This document shows positions 18,066 to 26,420 of a stretch of 64,000 nt of DNA, one piece after another; position 1 is the first letter of the stretch; each line of letters starts with the position of its first letter. Both the position numbers and the translations under genes were made by a program. Under the pieces are notes generated by a model. The model was not told the origin of the DNA, ran no database searches, and was given only the letters and a program-made list of their open reading frames with translations. Source of the stretch: Acidovorax sp. (lineage in GTDB: Bacteria; Pseudomonadota; Gammaproteobacteria; Burkholderiales; Burkholderiaceae_C). The stretch is from contig NZ_JAJTBB010000036.1 of assembly GCF_021287135.1 (NCBI RefSeq), positions 1 to 64,000 on the forward strand, read 5' to 3'.

Positions 18066-20723
18066 ATGCTGGCGCTGCTTCGCACCTTCTCCTGGCGGGA
18101 CCTGCGCCACCACCCCTGGCGCAGCGCCGCCGCCGTGGTGGCGGTGATGCTGGGCGTGGCGCTCGGGTTTGCGGTGCAGGTGATCAATGCCTCGGCGCTG
18201 GACGAGTTTTCGCAGGCCGTGCGCGCCGTCAACGGCCAGCCCGACCTGGAGCTGCGCGCCATGCAGGGCAGCCTGCCCGAGGCCGTGTACGGCCCGCTGG
18301 CCACCCACCCGCAGGTGGCGCGCGCCAGCCCGGTGCTGGAGTGGACCGCCGTGGCCCGCACGGCGGCGCAGGGCACGGCCGCCGCCGGCACGCCGCTGCG
18401 CGTGGTGGGCGCCGATGCGCTGCTGCTGCCCGCCGTGGCCCCCGCACTGATGCCCCGCCCCTGGAAGGACGCCGACCGGCTGGCGCTGCTGGCCCCGGCC
18501 ACCGTGTTCCTCAACGCGGCGGCACTGCAGGCGCTGGGCCTGTCGGGGCACGAATCCGCACGCACCGCGCCGCCGGTGCTGCTGCAGGCCGGGCTGCAGC
18601 AATGGTCCGTGCGCGTGGCAGGCACCGTGGCTGCGGGCGGCGCGCCGCTGGCCGTCATGGACCTGGGGGCGGCGCAGGACCTGCTGGGCCGCACCGGTGA
18701 GCTCACCCGCATCGACCTGCAGCTGCAGCCCGGCACCGACGCCCGCGCGTGGCAGCAGGCCGTGCGCGCCCTGCCCGGCTGGCCGACCCAGGCCGTGTTT
18801 GCGCAGCCGGGGGACGCGGCGCAGCGCATCGGCAACCTCTCGCGGGCCTACCGCGTCAACCTCAACGTGCTGGCCTTGGTGGCCTTGTTCACGGGCGCAT
18901 TCCTGGTGTATTCGGTGCTGGCCCTCAGCGTGGCGCAGCGCGCACCACAGTTTGCGCTGCTGGCGGTGCTGGGCGCCACGCCGCGCCAGCGGCTGGCCCT
19001 GGTGCTGTGGGAGTCGGCCGCCCTGGGGCTGCTGGGCAGCACGGCCGGCATTGCGCTGGGCACCGGCCTGGCCGCGGCTGCCCTGCGGCTGCTGGGGGGC
19101 GACCTGGGGGGTGGCTACTTCGCAGGCGTGCAGCCGGCGCTGCAATGGAGCCTGCCTGCCGCCGGGGTGTACGGCGGGCTGGGCACGCTGGCAGCGCTGG
19201 CGGGCGGCTGGTGGCCGGCGCGTGCCGCCCAGGCGCTGCCGCCGGCCCAGACGCTCAAAGGGCTGGGCACGGCCGCTGCGCGGGGCCGCGCCGGGGCCAC
19301 GGGGCTCGTCTTGATCGCCCTGGGCGTGCTGCTGGCGCTGGCTCCTCCCGTTTTTGGCATCCCGCTGGCCGCCTACCTGGCCGTGGCGCTGCTGCTGGTG
19401 GGCGGCATCGCCTTGCTGCCCTGGGGGCTGGACCAGGTGCTGCGCCGCCTGCAGCCGCTGGCCGGCCGCGGTGCCCTGCCGCTGCTGGCCCTGGAGCGCG
19501 CACGGCGCATGCGCGCCACCGCCGCCATGGCCGTCGGCGGCGTGGTGGCCAGCCTGAGCCTGGCGGTGGCACTGACGGTGATGGTGTCGAGCTTTCGGGG
19601 CTCCGTCCTGCAGTGGCTGGACGCGGTGCTGCCCTCGCCGCTGTACGTGCGCTCGGCCATTGGCGCGCCCGGCAGCGGGGATGCGGCCCTGCTGCCTGCG
19701 GGCTTTGCCGAAGCCGTGGCGCGGCTGCCGCAGGTCGAACGGCTGCAGGCCCTGCGCGCCAGTCCGCTGCAGCTGGACCCTGCGCGCCCGGCGCTCACGG
19801 TCCTCAGCCGCCCGCTGGGCGGGCAGGAGGCCGGCGCGGGCGGCGCGGCGCAGAGCCTGCCGCTGGTCGGCCAGGCCCTGCCGGTGCCCGCCGGGCGCAC
19901 CGCGGTGTATGTGAGCGAGGCTGTTCTCGACCTGTACGGCGTGCGCCCTGGCATGGACTGGCCCGCATTTTCAAAGGCTTTTGAGCCGCTAGCCCAATCC
20001 CATCAAGCGCAAGCAGCTATCTTTTACATAGCAGGCGTGTGGCGCGACTACGCCCGGCAATCGGGCGCCGTGGTGATGGACCGCGCGGTGTGGCTGCGGC
20101 TGACGGGTGACGGCCGCACCAGCGACCTGGCCGTGTGGCCGCGTGACGGCGCCGACACCGCCGCGCTGCAGGCGGCGGTGCGCGCCCTGGCGTCGGCGCA
20201 GGCGCAGGGCGGCCGGGCCGCGACGGCCGGGGACGCCACGCCGCAGGCCCCCGCCCTGGTGGAATTTGTCTCGGCCGGCGCGATCCGCGAGCGCTCGCTG
20301 CGCATCTTCGACCGCAGTTTCGCCGTGACCTACTGGCTGCAGGCCGTGGCCATCGGCATCGGCCTCTTCGGCGTAGCGGCCAGCTTCAGCGCGCAGGTGC
20401 TGGCACGGCGCAAGGAGTTCGGCCTGCTCGCCCACCTGGGGCTCACCCGGCGCCAAATCCTGGCCGTGGTGGCCGGCGAAGGCGCTGCCTGGACGGCGGC
20501 CGGCGCTGCCGCCGGGGTGCTTCTGGGCCTGGCGGTTGCCGTGGTGCTGGTGCATGTGGTCAACCCGCAAAGCTTTCACTGGACCATGGACCTGCGCGTG
20601 CCGGCCCTGCGGCTGCTGGGCCTGTGCGCCGCCGTGGTGGCCGCCGGCACGCTGACGGCCTGGGCGTCAGGCCGCGCTGCGGCAGGGCAGAACGCCGTGC
20701 TGGCCGTCAAGGAGGACTGGTAA
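18066..20723 (+). CDS. FtsX-type ABC transporter permease, large two-domain form
   Basis: An 885-residue permease with two FtsX/MacB-like halves and about ten membrane helices. The first helix (AAAVVAVMLGVALGFAVQV) precedes a long periplasmic region. FtsX-fold helix groups lie near residues 265–400 (LALVALFTGAFLVYSVLALS) and 750–880 (ending NAVLAVKEDW), with a central pair of helices near 420–460. It is the natural partner of the ATPase at 16738. Together they resemble ABC systems often followed by a lipocalin (AttH-like) gene. A family A palindromic repeat is translated in frame at residues about 635–656, giving EPLAQSHQAQAAIFYI in the second periplasmic region. The start ATG fits an N-terminal cytoplasmic tail before helix 1. 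Confidence 0.85.
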   Translation: MLALLRTFSWRDLRHHPWRSAAAVVAVMLGVALGFAVQVINASALDEFSQAVRAVNGQPDLELRAMQGSLPEAVYGPLATHPQVARASPVLEWTAVARTAAQGTAAAGTPLRVVGADALLLPAVAPALMPRPWKDADRLALLAPATVFLNAAALQALGLSGHESARTAPPVLLQAGLQQWSVRVAGTVAAGGAPLAVMDLGAAQDLLGRTGELTRIDLQLQPGTDARAWQQAVRALPGWPTQAVFAQPGDAAQRIGNLSRAYRVNLNVLALVALFTGAFLVYSVLALSVAQRAPQFALLAVLGATPRQRLALVLWESAALGLLGSTAGIALGTGLAAAALRLLGGDLGGGYFAGVQPALQWSLPAAGVYGGLGTLAALAGGWWPARAAQALPPAQTLKGLGTAAARGRAGATGLVLIALGVLLALAPPVFGIPLAAYLAVALLLVGGIALLPWGLDQVLRRLQPLAGRGALPLLALERARRMRATAAMAVGGVVASLSLAVALTVMVSSFRGSVLQWLDAVLPSPLYVRSAIGAPGSGDAALLPAGFAEAVARLPQVERLQALRASPLQLDPARPALTVLSRPLGGQEAGAGGAAQSLPLVGQALPVPAGRTAVYVSEAVLDLYGVRPGMDWPAFSKAFEPLAQSHQAQAAIFYIAGVWRDYARQSGAVVMDRAVWLRLTGDGRTSDLAVWPRDGADTAALQAAVRALASAQAQGGRAATAGDATPQAPALVEFVSAGAIRERSLRIFDRSFAVTYWLQAVAIGIGLFGVAASFSAQVLARRKEFGLLAHLGLTRRQILAVVAGEGAAWTAAGAAAGVLLGLAVAVVLVHVVNPQSFHWTMDLRVPALRLLGLCAAVVAAGTLTAWASGRAAAGQNAVLAVKEDW
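19968..20032 (-). repeat. Palindromic repeat family A, copy A3, in frame inside the ABC permease
   Basis: On the minus strand this reads GATAGCTGCTTGCGCTTGAT, a loop, then GGGCTAGCGGCTCAAAAGCC. On the gene strand it is translated as EPLAQSHQAQAAIFYI. This is the same orientation and same reading frame as copy A1 in mutL (QPLAPVWQAQAAIKFD), although the two proteins are unrelated. Confidence 0.8.
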
Positions 20724-20762
20724 CCGCCAGCACTGTCAAGAAGTCGCGCATTTCGTTAAATA

Positions 20763-20792
20763 TTGTTTGCAATCGCGGCAAATTTTGATAAT
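20763..20792 (+). promoter_or_regulatory. Candidate promoter of the IPTL-CTERM gene
   Basis: TTGTTT (20763–20768) and GATAAT (20787–20792) are separated by 18 bases in a locally AT-rich island. Use of this promoter would give a leader of about 155 bases that is GC-rich and full of short inverted repeats (for example CCCCGC/GCGGGG near 20830–20865). No other gene is seen between 20724 and 20953. Confidence 0.45.
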
Positions 20793-20953
20793 CATCCCTT
20801 GGCGCGACCGTGGTTCTGAAGGCTGCTGCGCCCCGCAGGGGCCGGGCTGCTTTTTCCGCGGGGCCGCGCCCCCGCCTGTGCGCGGGAAACAACATGCCGT
20901 CGAGCAGCCGCCTGGCCCCGCCTGCAGCTGCCCCACCAACACAAGGGAGAACC

Positions 20954-21658
20954 ATGAAGTCCATCTTTCGCCAAGCGGCTGCTGCCGCCCTGCTGTGCCT
21001 GGGCCTGGCCGCACCGGCCTGGGCCCAATACGTGATCGGCGCGGGCGGGTCCATGGACATGTCGGGCGGCGGGTCCATGGACATGGGTTGCCTGGCCGTG
21101 CAAGTGGAGGGCGCGCTCCTCATTGGCGACGGACAGTTCGCCACCAGCAGCAACCTCAACGTGGCAGGTGGCGGCGAGTTCAATGGCGGCTCCGGCGTGC
21201 TCGCCGTGGGCGGCGACCTGAGCAGTAGCGGCACGTTCAATGCCGGCACCGGCTCGGTGGTTCTCACCGACGGCTGCACGGGCAACACCAGCCAGCTCTC
21301 GGGCACCATGGTGTTCCAGAACCTGACGCTGTCCAGCACCTCCGGCCGCACCTTTGTCATCCCCGCGGGCACCAACATCACCGTGCTGGGCACCCTGACA
21401 CTGCAAGGCGCGCCCGGACAGAACATCCAGCTGATCTCCTCTGGCGGCGGCACGGCGGTGATCAACCTGGGCCCCAGCGCATCGGTCAACCAGAACTTCG
21501 CCACGGTGACCGGCACGGTCGTCATCGGTGGAGCCGCAGCGGCTGCCAGCATTCCGACCCTGGGCGAAACCAGCCTCATGCTGCTGGCCTTGCTGATGGG
21601 CATCGCGGCCTTCGTGCAACGCCGCTCCTTCGCCGCCGCGATCTCGCGGCGTCTCTAG
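20954..21658 (+). CDS. Secreted protein with IPTL-CTERM sorting domain
   Basis: A 234-residue exported protein. A signal peptide (MKSIFRQAAAAALLCLGLAA, cleaved after AWA) is followed by a Gly/Ser/Thr-rich beta-strand-like body with repeated MDMSGGGSMDMG and strings such as GVLAVGGDLSSSGTF. The C-terminus has IPTLGETSLMLLALLMGIAA (about 200–219) followed by the basic VQRR tail. That is the IPTL-CTERM tripartite signal: motif, membrane helix, Arg cluster. Such signals are processed by exosortase/archaeosortase-like transpeptidases; no such enzyme is in this window. The start has a good AAGGGAGA site. It is followed by two collagen-like genes in the same direction and is probably a surface or extracellular structural protein. 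Confidence 0.75.
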   Translation: MKSIFRQAAAAALLCLGLAAPAWAQYVIGAGGSMDMSGGGSMDMGCLAVQVEGALLIGDGQFATSSNLNVAGGGEFNGGSGVLAVGGDLSSSGTFNAGTGSVVLTDGCTGNTSQLSGTMVFQNLTLSSTSGRTFVIPAGTNITVLGTLTLQGAPGQNIQLISSGGGTAVINLGPSASVNQNFATVTGTVVIGGAAAAASIPTLGETSLMLLALLMGIAAFVQRRSFAAAISRRL

Positions 21659-21784
21659 GCCAGCACCAACGCGTGCCGGGCAACGGGCTGTCCCCCGCGA
21701 CAGCCCGGCAGCCTCCCCACACCCAGAGGGAAAGCGCAACCGCTTCGCCCCCGCAAAGAGACACAGACAGAGAGAGGGATCTTC

Positions 21785-22672
21785 ATGACACGCCTGCCCC
21801 GCCCCTTCCGGCTGGTTGCCGCCCTGGGCGCAGCCTCCTTGCTGCACACTCCGCTGGCCCTGGCCGCCGATGTGACCGTCACCGTACCCAGCGGCGGCGG
21901 TTTCGTGGTCAAAGGCTCCGGCGGCGCACCGGAACGCTTTCGGGTGCAGGACAGTGGCGAAGTCACCGTGCCCAGCCTGGGCACCGCAGCGCCCAACACC
22001 AGCCTGACCTGCTTTGACGGCCCCACCGGCCGCCTGGGGCCCTGCGCGGCCGGCATCGGCTCCGGGGCCACGGGGCCCACGGGCGCCACCGGGGCGACAG
22101 GGCCGGCCGGCGCCACGGGGGCAGCCGGCCCCGCGGGAGCGACAGGCCCGGCCGGAGCCACTGGCGCGACGGGCGCATCGGGCACCGGAGCCACCGGGGC
22201 AACGGGTGCGACCGGGGCGACTGGCGCAACTGGCGCCACGGGAGCCACCGGTGCCACTGGCCCTGCGGGAGCTACGGGTGCCGACAGCACGGTACCCGGT
22301 CCGACAGGCCCTCAGGGGATTCAAGGGATTCAAGGCCTCCAGGGCGTTCCAGGCCCGACGGGGGCAACGGGGGCCACTGGCGCGACCGGGGCCACCGGCG
22401 TGTCGGGTACTGGCACCGTGACGCTGACGACCTACTCCACGAACGGCAGTTGGTTGTATGCCGACCATACGCCGCCGGCGAATACAGGAGACGTTGAACT
22501 GACCGCCACGTGCGCCTCGGGAAAAACCCTTGTTACCGGCGGATGCCGCATCACGGCGGGCCGGGGTGGAAGCTATTTCGAGGGGGGCTATCCGTCCGCC
22601 ATAGACCAGTGGACCTGCCAGTACTCGGTGTTCAACGACCTGTCCGCTGAGGCATACGCCGTTTGCCAGTGA
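21785..22672 (+). CDS. Collagen-like secreted protein 1
   Basis: A 295-residue protein. It has a signal peptide ending ALAA near residue 28, then a short beta-rich domain (30–90: [31 protein letters not shown]) with two cysteines. A G-X-Y collagen-like stretch follows (about 92–210), mostly G-A-T and G-P-A triplets with one [19 protein letters not shown] segment. The last 85 residues form a Cys-containing globular domain ([22 protein letters not shown]). Threonine-rich triplets are O-glycosylated in known bacterial collagen-like proteins such as BclA; here that is inference, supported by a glycosyltransferase gene downstream. AGAGAGAGGG precedes the ATG. It is the near twin of the next gene up to residue about 150. 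Confidence 0.82.
   Translation: MTRLPRPFRLVAALGAASLLHTPLALAADVTVTVPSGGGFVVKGSGGAPERFRVQDSGEVTVPSLGTAAPNTSLTCFDGPTGRLGPCAAGIGSGATGPTGATGATGPAGATGAAGPAGATGPAGATGATGASGTGATGATGATGATGATGATGATGATGPAGATGADSTVPGPTGPQGIQGIQGLQGVPGPTGATGATGATGATGVSGTGTVTLTTYSTNGSWLYADHTPPANTGDVELTATCASGKTLVTGGCRITAGRGGSYFEGGYPSAIDQWTCQYSVFNDLSAEAYAVCQ
22058..22414 (+). repeat. Tandem 9-base/18-base repeats coding collagen triplets, gene 1
   Basis: Short direct repeats of GGNGCNACN units encode consecutive G-A-T triplets. All units are multiples of nine bases, so gain or loss by slippage or recombination changes collagen length but not frame. Very similar repeats are in the next gene at 23075–23428, giving long stretches of near identity between the two. 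Confidence 0.8.
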
Positions 22673-22801
22673 GTTGCTCACAAGCCTGAACGTGCGCAAG
22701 CCCCCGCGGCGGGGCAGCCAAAAGGCCGCCATCAGCACAGGCCTCTTGTGCCCTGCTCCTCTCACCGCCGTTTCACCGATCGTCACTTTCTTTTTTCCAC
22801 C

Positions 22802-23908
22802 ATGAAGCCTGTCACTCGAGTCCACCGTCTGGGCCTCGCCCTGGGCGCCGCCTACGCCCTGCACACTCCGCTGGCCCTGGCCGCCGATGTGACCGTCACC
22901 GTGCCCAGCGGCGGCGGTTTCGTGGTCAAAAGCTCCGGCGGTTCTCCGGAACGCTTTCGGGTGCAGGACAGCGGCGAAGTGACCGTGCCCAGCCTGGGCA
23001 CCGCCATCCCCAACACCAGCCTGACCTGTTTTGACGGCCCCACCGGCCGCCTGGGGCCGTGCGCGGCCGGCATCGGCTCTGGCGCCACGGGGCCCACGGG
23101 CGCCACCGGAGCGACAGGGCCGGCCGGTGCCACGGGGGCAGCCGGCCCCGCAGGAGCGACAGGCCCGGCCGGAGCCACTGGCGCGACGGGCGCATCGGGC
23201 ACCGGAGCCACGGGGGCAACCGGGGCAACCGGGGCAACCGGGGCAACGGGTGCGACCGGCGCGACTGGGGCAACTGGCGCCACGGGAGCCACCGGTGCTA
23301 TGGGCCCGCAGGGCCCCATGGGTGCTACCGGCGCCGACAGCACGGTTCCGGGCCCGCAAGGCCTTCAGGGGATACCGGGCGCGCCTGGTGCAACGGGGGC
23401 GACAGGCGCCACCGGCGCAACCGGTCCCGCCGGCAGCGGGGGAGGCGGCATTGTCTTTTCCACCGCCGCCGTCATGCCCGCCACATCGGAGTCGGCCGTG
23501 TTCTTCCCCTTCGGCATTGGCGGCGTGGGCGGCGGGCTGTGGGACTACACGCGCTGTTCATACACCGCAGGATCGGGCTGCACGGTAGATCCCACAGTAT
23601 TCGCCAATGTCTCGGTGCCGGCGTTCACGAGCTGCAGCAACGCCCAGCTGCATGTTCGAAACTACACGACCGTACCGACGATTCCGCTGACCGTGACGCT
23701 GTACAGGAACGGCACCGCGACCGGCCTTACCTGTTCGGTCGCGGGGACCTTGGCAGCCACCTGCAACGCAACGGCGGCCGTGTCGATCGCGTCCACCGAC
23801 GAGATCGCGCTGCACATGAGCACTACGCACACGGGAGGCTTCATGGTGAGCAGTCCCTCCAATGCGGCCATCGAAGGCACGGCCATCAGCACCGTCTATT
23901 GCCAGTAA
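22802..23908 (+). CDS. Collagen-like secreted protein 2
   Basis: A 368-residue paralogue of the preceding gene. Residues about 20–150 are almost identical (signal peptide end, [31 protein letters not shown] and the first collagen triplets). The collagen stretch (about 92–209) then has a different middle, [19 protein letters not shown]. The C-terminal domain of about 155 residues is unrelated, with [14 protein letters not shown], several Cys and a predicted beta structure. This looks like duplication followed by exchange of the C-terminal (probably trimerising or ligand-binding) head. The ATG at 22802 starts the signal peptide; no good ribosome site is seen, and a GTG at 22748 would add 18 residues. 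Confidence 0.8.
   Translation: MKPVTRVHRLGLALGAAYALHTPLALAADVTVTVPSGGGFVVKSSGGSPERFRVQDSGEVTVPSLGTAIPNTSLTCFDGPTGRLGPCAAGIGSGATGPTGATGATGPAGATGAAGPAGATGPAGATGATGASGTGATGATGATGATGATGATGATGATGATGATGAMGPQGPMGATGADSTVPGPQGLQGIPGAPGATGATGATGATGPAGSGGGGIVFSTAAVMPATSESAVFFPFGIGGVGGGLWDYTRCSYTAGSGCTVDPTVFANVSVPAFTSCSNAQLHVRNYTTVPTIPLTVTLYRNGTATGLTCSVAGTLAATCNATAAVSIASTDEIALHMSTTHTGGFMVSSPSNAAIEGTAISTVYCQ
23075..23428 (+). repeat. Tandem short repeats coding collagen triplets, gene 2
   Basis: This has the same 9-base unit structure as 22058–22414, with a run of nearly identical GGGGCAACC units around 23212–23245. It is a likely hot spot for length variation and for recombination with the neighbouring copy. 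Confidence 0.8.
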
Positions 23909-24011
23909 CCCGTCGGCGGGGCCGGAGGCACGCGACCGCCGCCCCGCCGCCGCAGAAGCCGGCGTGCTTTTGCCCCGTCCCACACCCCGGACACCGCACC
24001 CAAGTACACCG

Positions 24012-25088
24012 ATGCAGCACGCCGTTGTGCTCAACATGATCGTGAAGAACGAGGCGCCGGTCATTGCCCGGTGCCTCGCCTCGGTCAAGCCCTGGATCGA
24101 CCATTGGGTGATCGTGGACACCGGCTCGACCGATGGCACGCAGGACATCGTCCGTGAATTCATGCAAGGCGTTCCCGGCACGTTGCACGAGCGGCCCTGG
24201 AAGAACTTCGCGCACAACCGCAACGAGGCCCTGGAGCTGGCGCGCCCCTACGGCGGCTACCTGCTGTTCATCGATGCGGACGAGCAGTTGCGGGCGCCCG
24301 AGGGCTTCGCCTGGCCCCGCCTCACGGCCGATGGCTATACGCTGACCTGCCGCATGGATGGCTGGGAATACCAGCGCAACGCCCTGGTGGCGGCGCGCGT
24401 GCGGTGGCGTTGGGAAGGGGTGCTGCACGAGTACCTCACCGCGGCGCAGCACGGCCCCTGGGAGGCCTTGCGCGGCCCGGTCATCGACGTATCGCACGAC
24501 GGCGCCCGCGCGCGCGACCCCGAGACCTACCTGCGCGACATGGCCTTGCTCGAGCAGGCGGTGCGCGACGACCCCGCCAACACCCGCAATGTGTTTTACC
24601 TGGCCCAGAGCTGCCGCGACGCGGGCCGCATCGACGCGGCGCTGGCCTGGTACCAGCGGCGCGTCGACATGGGAGGCTGGGAGGAAGAGCGCTGGTACGC
24701 CCTCTTCCAGGCGGCCGTGCTGCAGGAGCGCCAGCAGGCCCCTGCGCCCGCGGTCCGGGACGCTTACCTGGCCGCCTACGCTGCCCGGCCGCAGCGGGCC
24801 GAACCCCTGTGCGAGCTGGCGCGCTACCACCGCGAGCGGGCGGAATACGCCCTGGCCACAATGTTCGCGCTGCAGGCCACGCAGATCCCCCAGCCCACGG
24901 CGGACATCCTGTTCGTGGACACGCAGGTGTATGCCTGGCGCGCCCTGGATGAACTGGCGGTGAGCGCGTTCTACACCCCGCACCGCGACCTGGGCCGCGC
25001 CGCGCTCCAGCGCCTGCTGGCGGACCGCCGATACCCGGCGGGCGACGCGCAGCGCATCGAGGCCAACCGCGCGTTCTACGGCCTGTAG
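24012..25088 (+). CDS. Family 2 glycosyltransferase with helical-repeat C-terminus
   Basis: A 358-residue protein. The N-terminus is a GT-A fold: [35 protein letters not shown] (nucleotide-sugar binding) and [10 protein letters not shown], the DxD-type metal motif (about residues 85–90). The C-terminal half (about 175–350) is helical with TPR-like character ([21 protein letters not shown], shown in part). GT2 plus TPR proteins of this type (SunS-like and related) often modify proteins or build surface glycans. There is no signal or membrane helix, so it acts in the cytoplasm. Placed just after two Thr-rich collagen-like proteins on the same strand, it could glycosylate them before export; this is inference from position. 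Confidence 0.82.
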   Translation: MQHAVVLNMIVKNEAPVIARCLASVKPWIDHWVIVDTGSTDGTQDIVREFMQGVPGTLHERPWKNFAHNRNEALELARPYGGYLLFIDADEQLRAPEGFAWPRLTADGYTLTCRMDGWEYQRNALVAARVRWRWEGVLHEYLTAAQHGPWEALRGPVIDVSHDGARARDPETYLRDMALLEQAVRDDPANTRNVFYLAQSCRDAGRIDAALAWYQRRVDMGGWEEERWYALFQAAVLQERQQAPAPAVRDAYLAAYAARPQRAEPLCELARYHRERAEYALATMFALQATQIPQPTADILFVDTQVYAWRALDELAVSAFYTPHRDLGRAALQRLLADRRYPAGDAQRIEANRAFYGL

Positions 25089-25141
25089 GGACGGTTCCAA
25101 GGCACGGGGGCCTGCCGGGCGGGGCTGCGACAATCCCGCCC

Positions 25142-26236
25142 ATGCACCACCAACCTTTCCCTCCCGGCGCTTCCGTTGGCGCCCCTTCTTCGTCCCCCTG
25201 GCTGCACGAGGCCATCGCCCGCATCGAGGCCGACTACCAGCGCAGCGCCGACACCCACCTGATTCCGCTGCGGCTGCCCGCGTTTGCCGGGCAGGGCATC
25301 GACCTGTACCTGAAGGACGAATCCACCCATCCCACGGGCAGCCTCAAGCACCGCCTGGCACGCTCGCTGTTCCTGTATTCCCTGTGCAATGGCTGGGTGC
25401 GCGAGGGATCCACGGTGGTGGAAGCCTCCAGCGGCTCCACCGCCGTGAGCGAGGCCTACTTTGCGCGGCTGCTGGGCCTGCCCTTCGTGGCCGTGATGCC
25501 GCGCAGCACGTCCGAGGAGAAGATCGCGCTGATCGAGTTCCACGGCGGCCGCTGCCACTTCGTGGACGGCGCAGGCCAGGTGTATGACGCGGCCCGCGCC
25601 ATCGCGGCGGAGACGGGCGGGCACTACATGGACCAGTTCACGTATGCCGAGCGCGCGACCGACTGGCGCGGCAACAACAACATCGCCGAAAGCATGTTCA
25701 CGCAGATGGCGCGCGAGCGCCACCCCGTGCCACGCTGGATCGTGGTGGGTGCCGGCACGGGCGGCACCAGCGCCACGATCGGCCGATACCTGCGCTACCA
25801 GCGGCATGCCACGCAGGTATGCGTGGCCGACCCGGCAGGATCGGTGTTCAGCGCCTACCACCGCACGGGCGACGCTACGTTGTCGGCGCCGGGATCGCGC
25901 ATCGAGGGCATCGGCCGGCCGCGCGTGGAGCCCAGCTTCATCCGCACGCTGGTGGACCGCATGGTCGAGGTGCCCGATACCGAATCGGTCGCGGCCATGC
26001 GGGCACTGTCGCAGTTGCTGGGGCGGCGGGTCGGCCCGTCCACGGGCACCAATTTTGTGGCCATGCTCGCGCTGGCGTGCGAGATGCGCGAGCGCGGCGA
26101 GCGGGGCGCCATCCTGTCCTTGCTGTGCGACGCGGGCGAACGCTACCTGCCCACCTACTTCAACCCCGAGTGGGTGGCGCAGTGCTTTGGCGACTGCACG
26201 GCGGCACAGCACAAGATCGACCAGATGATGGCCTAG
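25142..26236 (+). CDS. PLP-dependent cysteine synthase-family enzyme, Cds1-like
   Basis: A 364-residue fold-type II PLP enzyme. [20 protein letters not shown] (about 57–76) contains the PLP-binding Lys, [15 protein letters not shown] binds substrate, and [18 protein letters not shown] is the phosphate-binding glycine loop. This sequence type matches the Cds1 group, which releases hydrogen sulfide from L-cysteine, rather than CysK/CysM. The C-terminal extension ending [17 protein letters not shown] is also typical. It likely participates in cysteine breakdown or sulfide production in the cytoplasm. It begins 53 bases after the glycosyltransferase and is followed by a palindromic repeat, so it may end the transcript. 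The exact reaction is not proven by sequence. Confidence 0.8.
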   Translation: MHHQPFPPGASVGAPSSSPWLHEAIARIEADYQRSADTHLIPLRLPAFAGQGIDLYLKDESTHPTGSLKHRLARSLFLYSLCNGWVREGSTVVEASSGSTAVSEAYFARLLGLPFVAVMPRSTSEEKIALIEFHGGRCHFVDGAGQVYDAARAIAAETGGHYMDQFTYAERATDWRGNNNIAESMFTQMARERHPVPRWIVVGAGTGGTSATIGRYLRYQRHATQVCVADPAGSVFSAYHRTGDATLSAPGSRIEGIGRPRVEPSFIRTLVDRMVEVPDTESVAAMRALSQLLGRRVGPSTGTNFVAMLALACEMRERGERGAILSLLCDAGERYLPTYFNPEWVAQCFGDCTAAQHKIDQMMA

Positions 26237-26246
26237 GGATCCTCTT

Positions 26247-26387
26247 CACGAATCGTCGCGCCGTGTGCATCTGCGGTCTCGGGCGGTCTGCTGCGTTGCA
26301 AAGCCTCGCAATAGCTGCGGCTATTGCTGCGTTTTGCGCCTTGCAGCCCATCCCGATCCGCAGCGCACACTTTCCGCTCGATTCGTG
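26247..26387. repeat. Palindromic intergenic repeat, family B copy 2 (complete)
   Basis: A 141-bp element bounded by perfect 9-bp inverted ends, CACGAATCG (26247–26255) and CGATTCGTG (26379–26387). The arms are long imperfect inverted copies, and the centre is the GCAATAGC…GCTATTGC palindrome. It is close to identical with copy 1 at the window start. It fills the gap between the Cds1-like gene and the lipocalin gene, ending about 30 bases before the latter's start. Confidence 0.82.
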
Positions 26388-26420
26388 CAGAACATCCCAA
26401 GGAGCCACGGAAACCGCGTG

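Noticed and set aside
22190-22420. Regular short repeats that could suggest a CRISPR array
   Set aside because: The units are 9–18 bases, lack unique spacers and encode G-X-Y triplets within a good coding frame; no cas genes are nearby.
20792-23359. An 855-codon open frame on the minus strand with Gly/Arg/Ala-rich repeats
   Set aside because: It is the reverse reading of the collagen repeat DNA; the plus-strand proteins have signal peptides, ribosome sites and family features.
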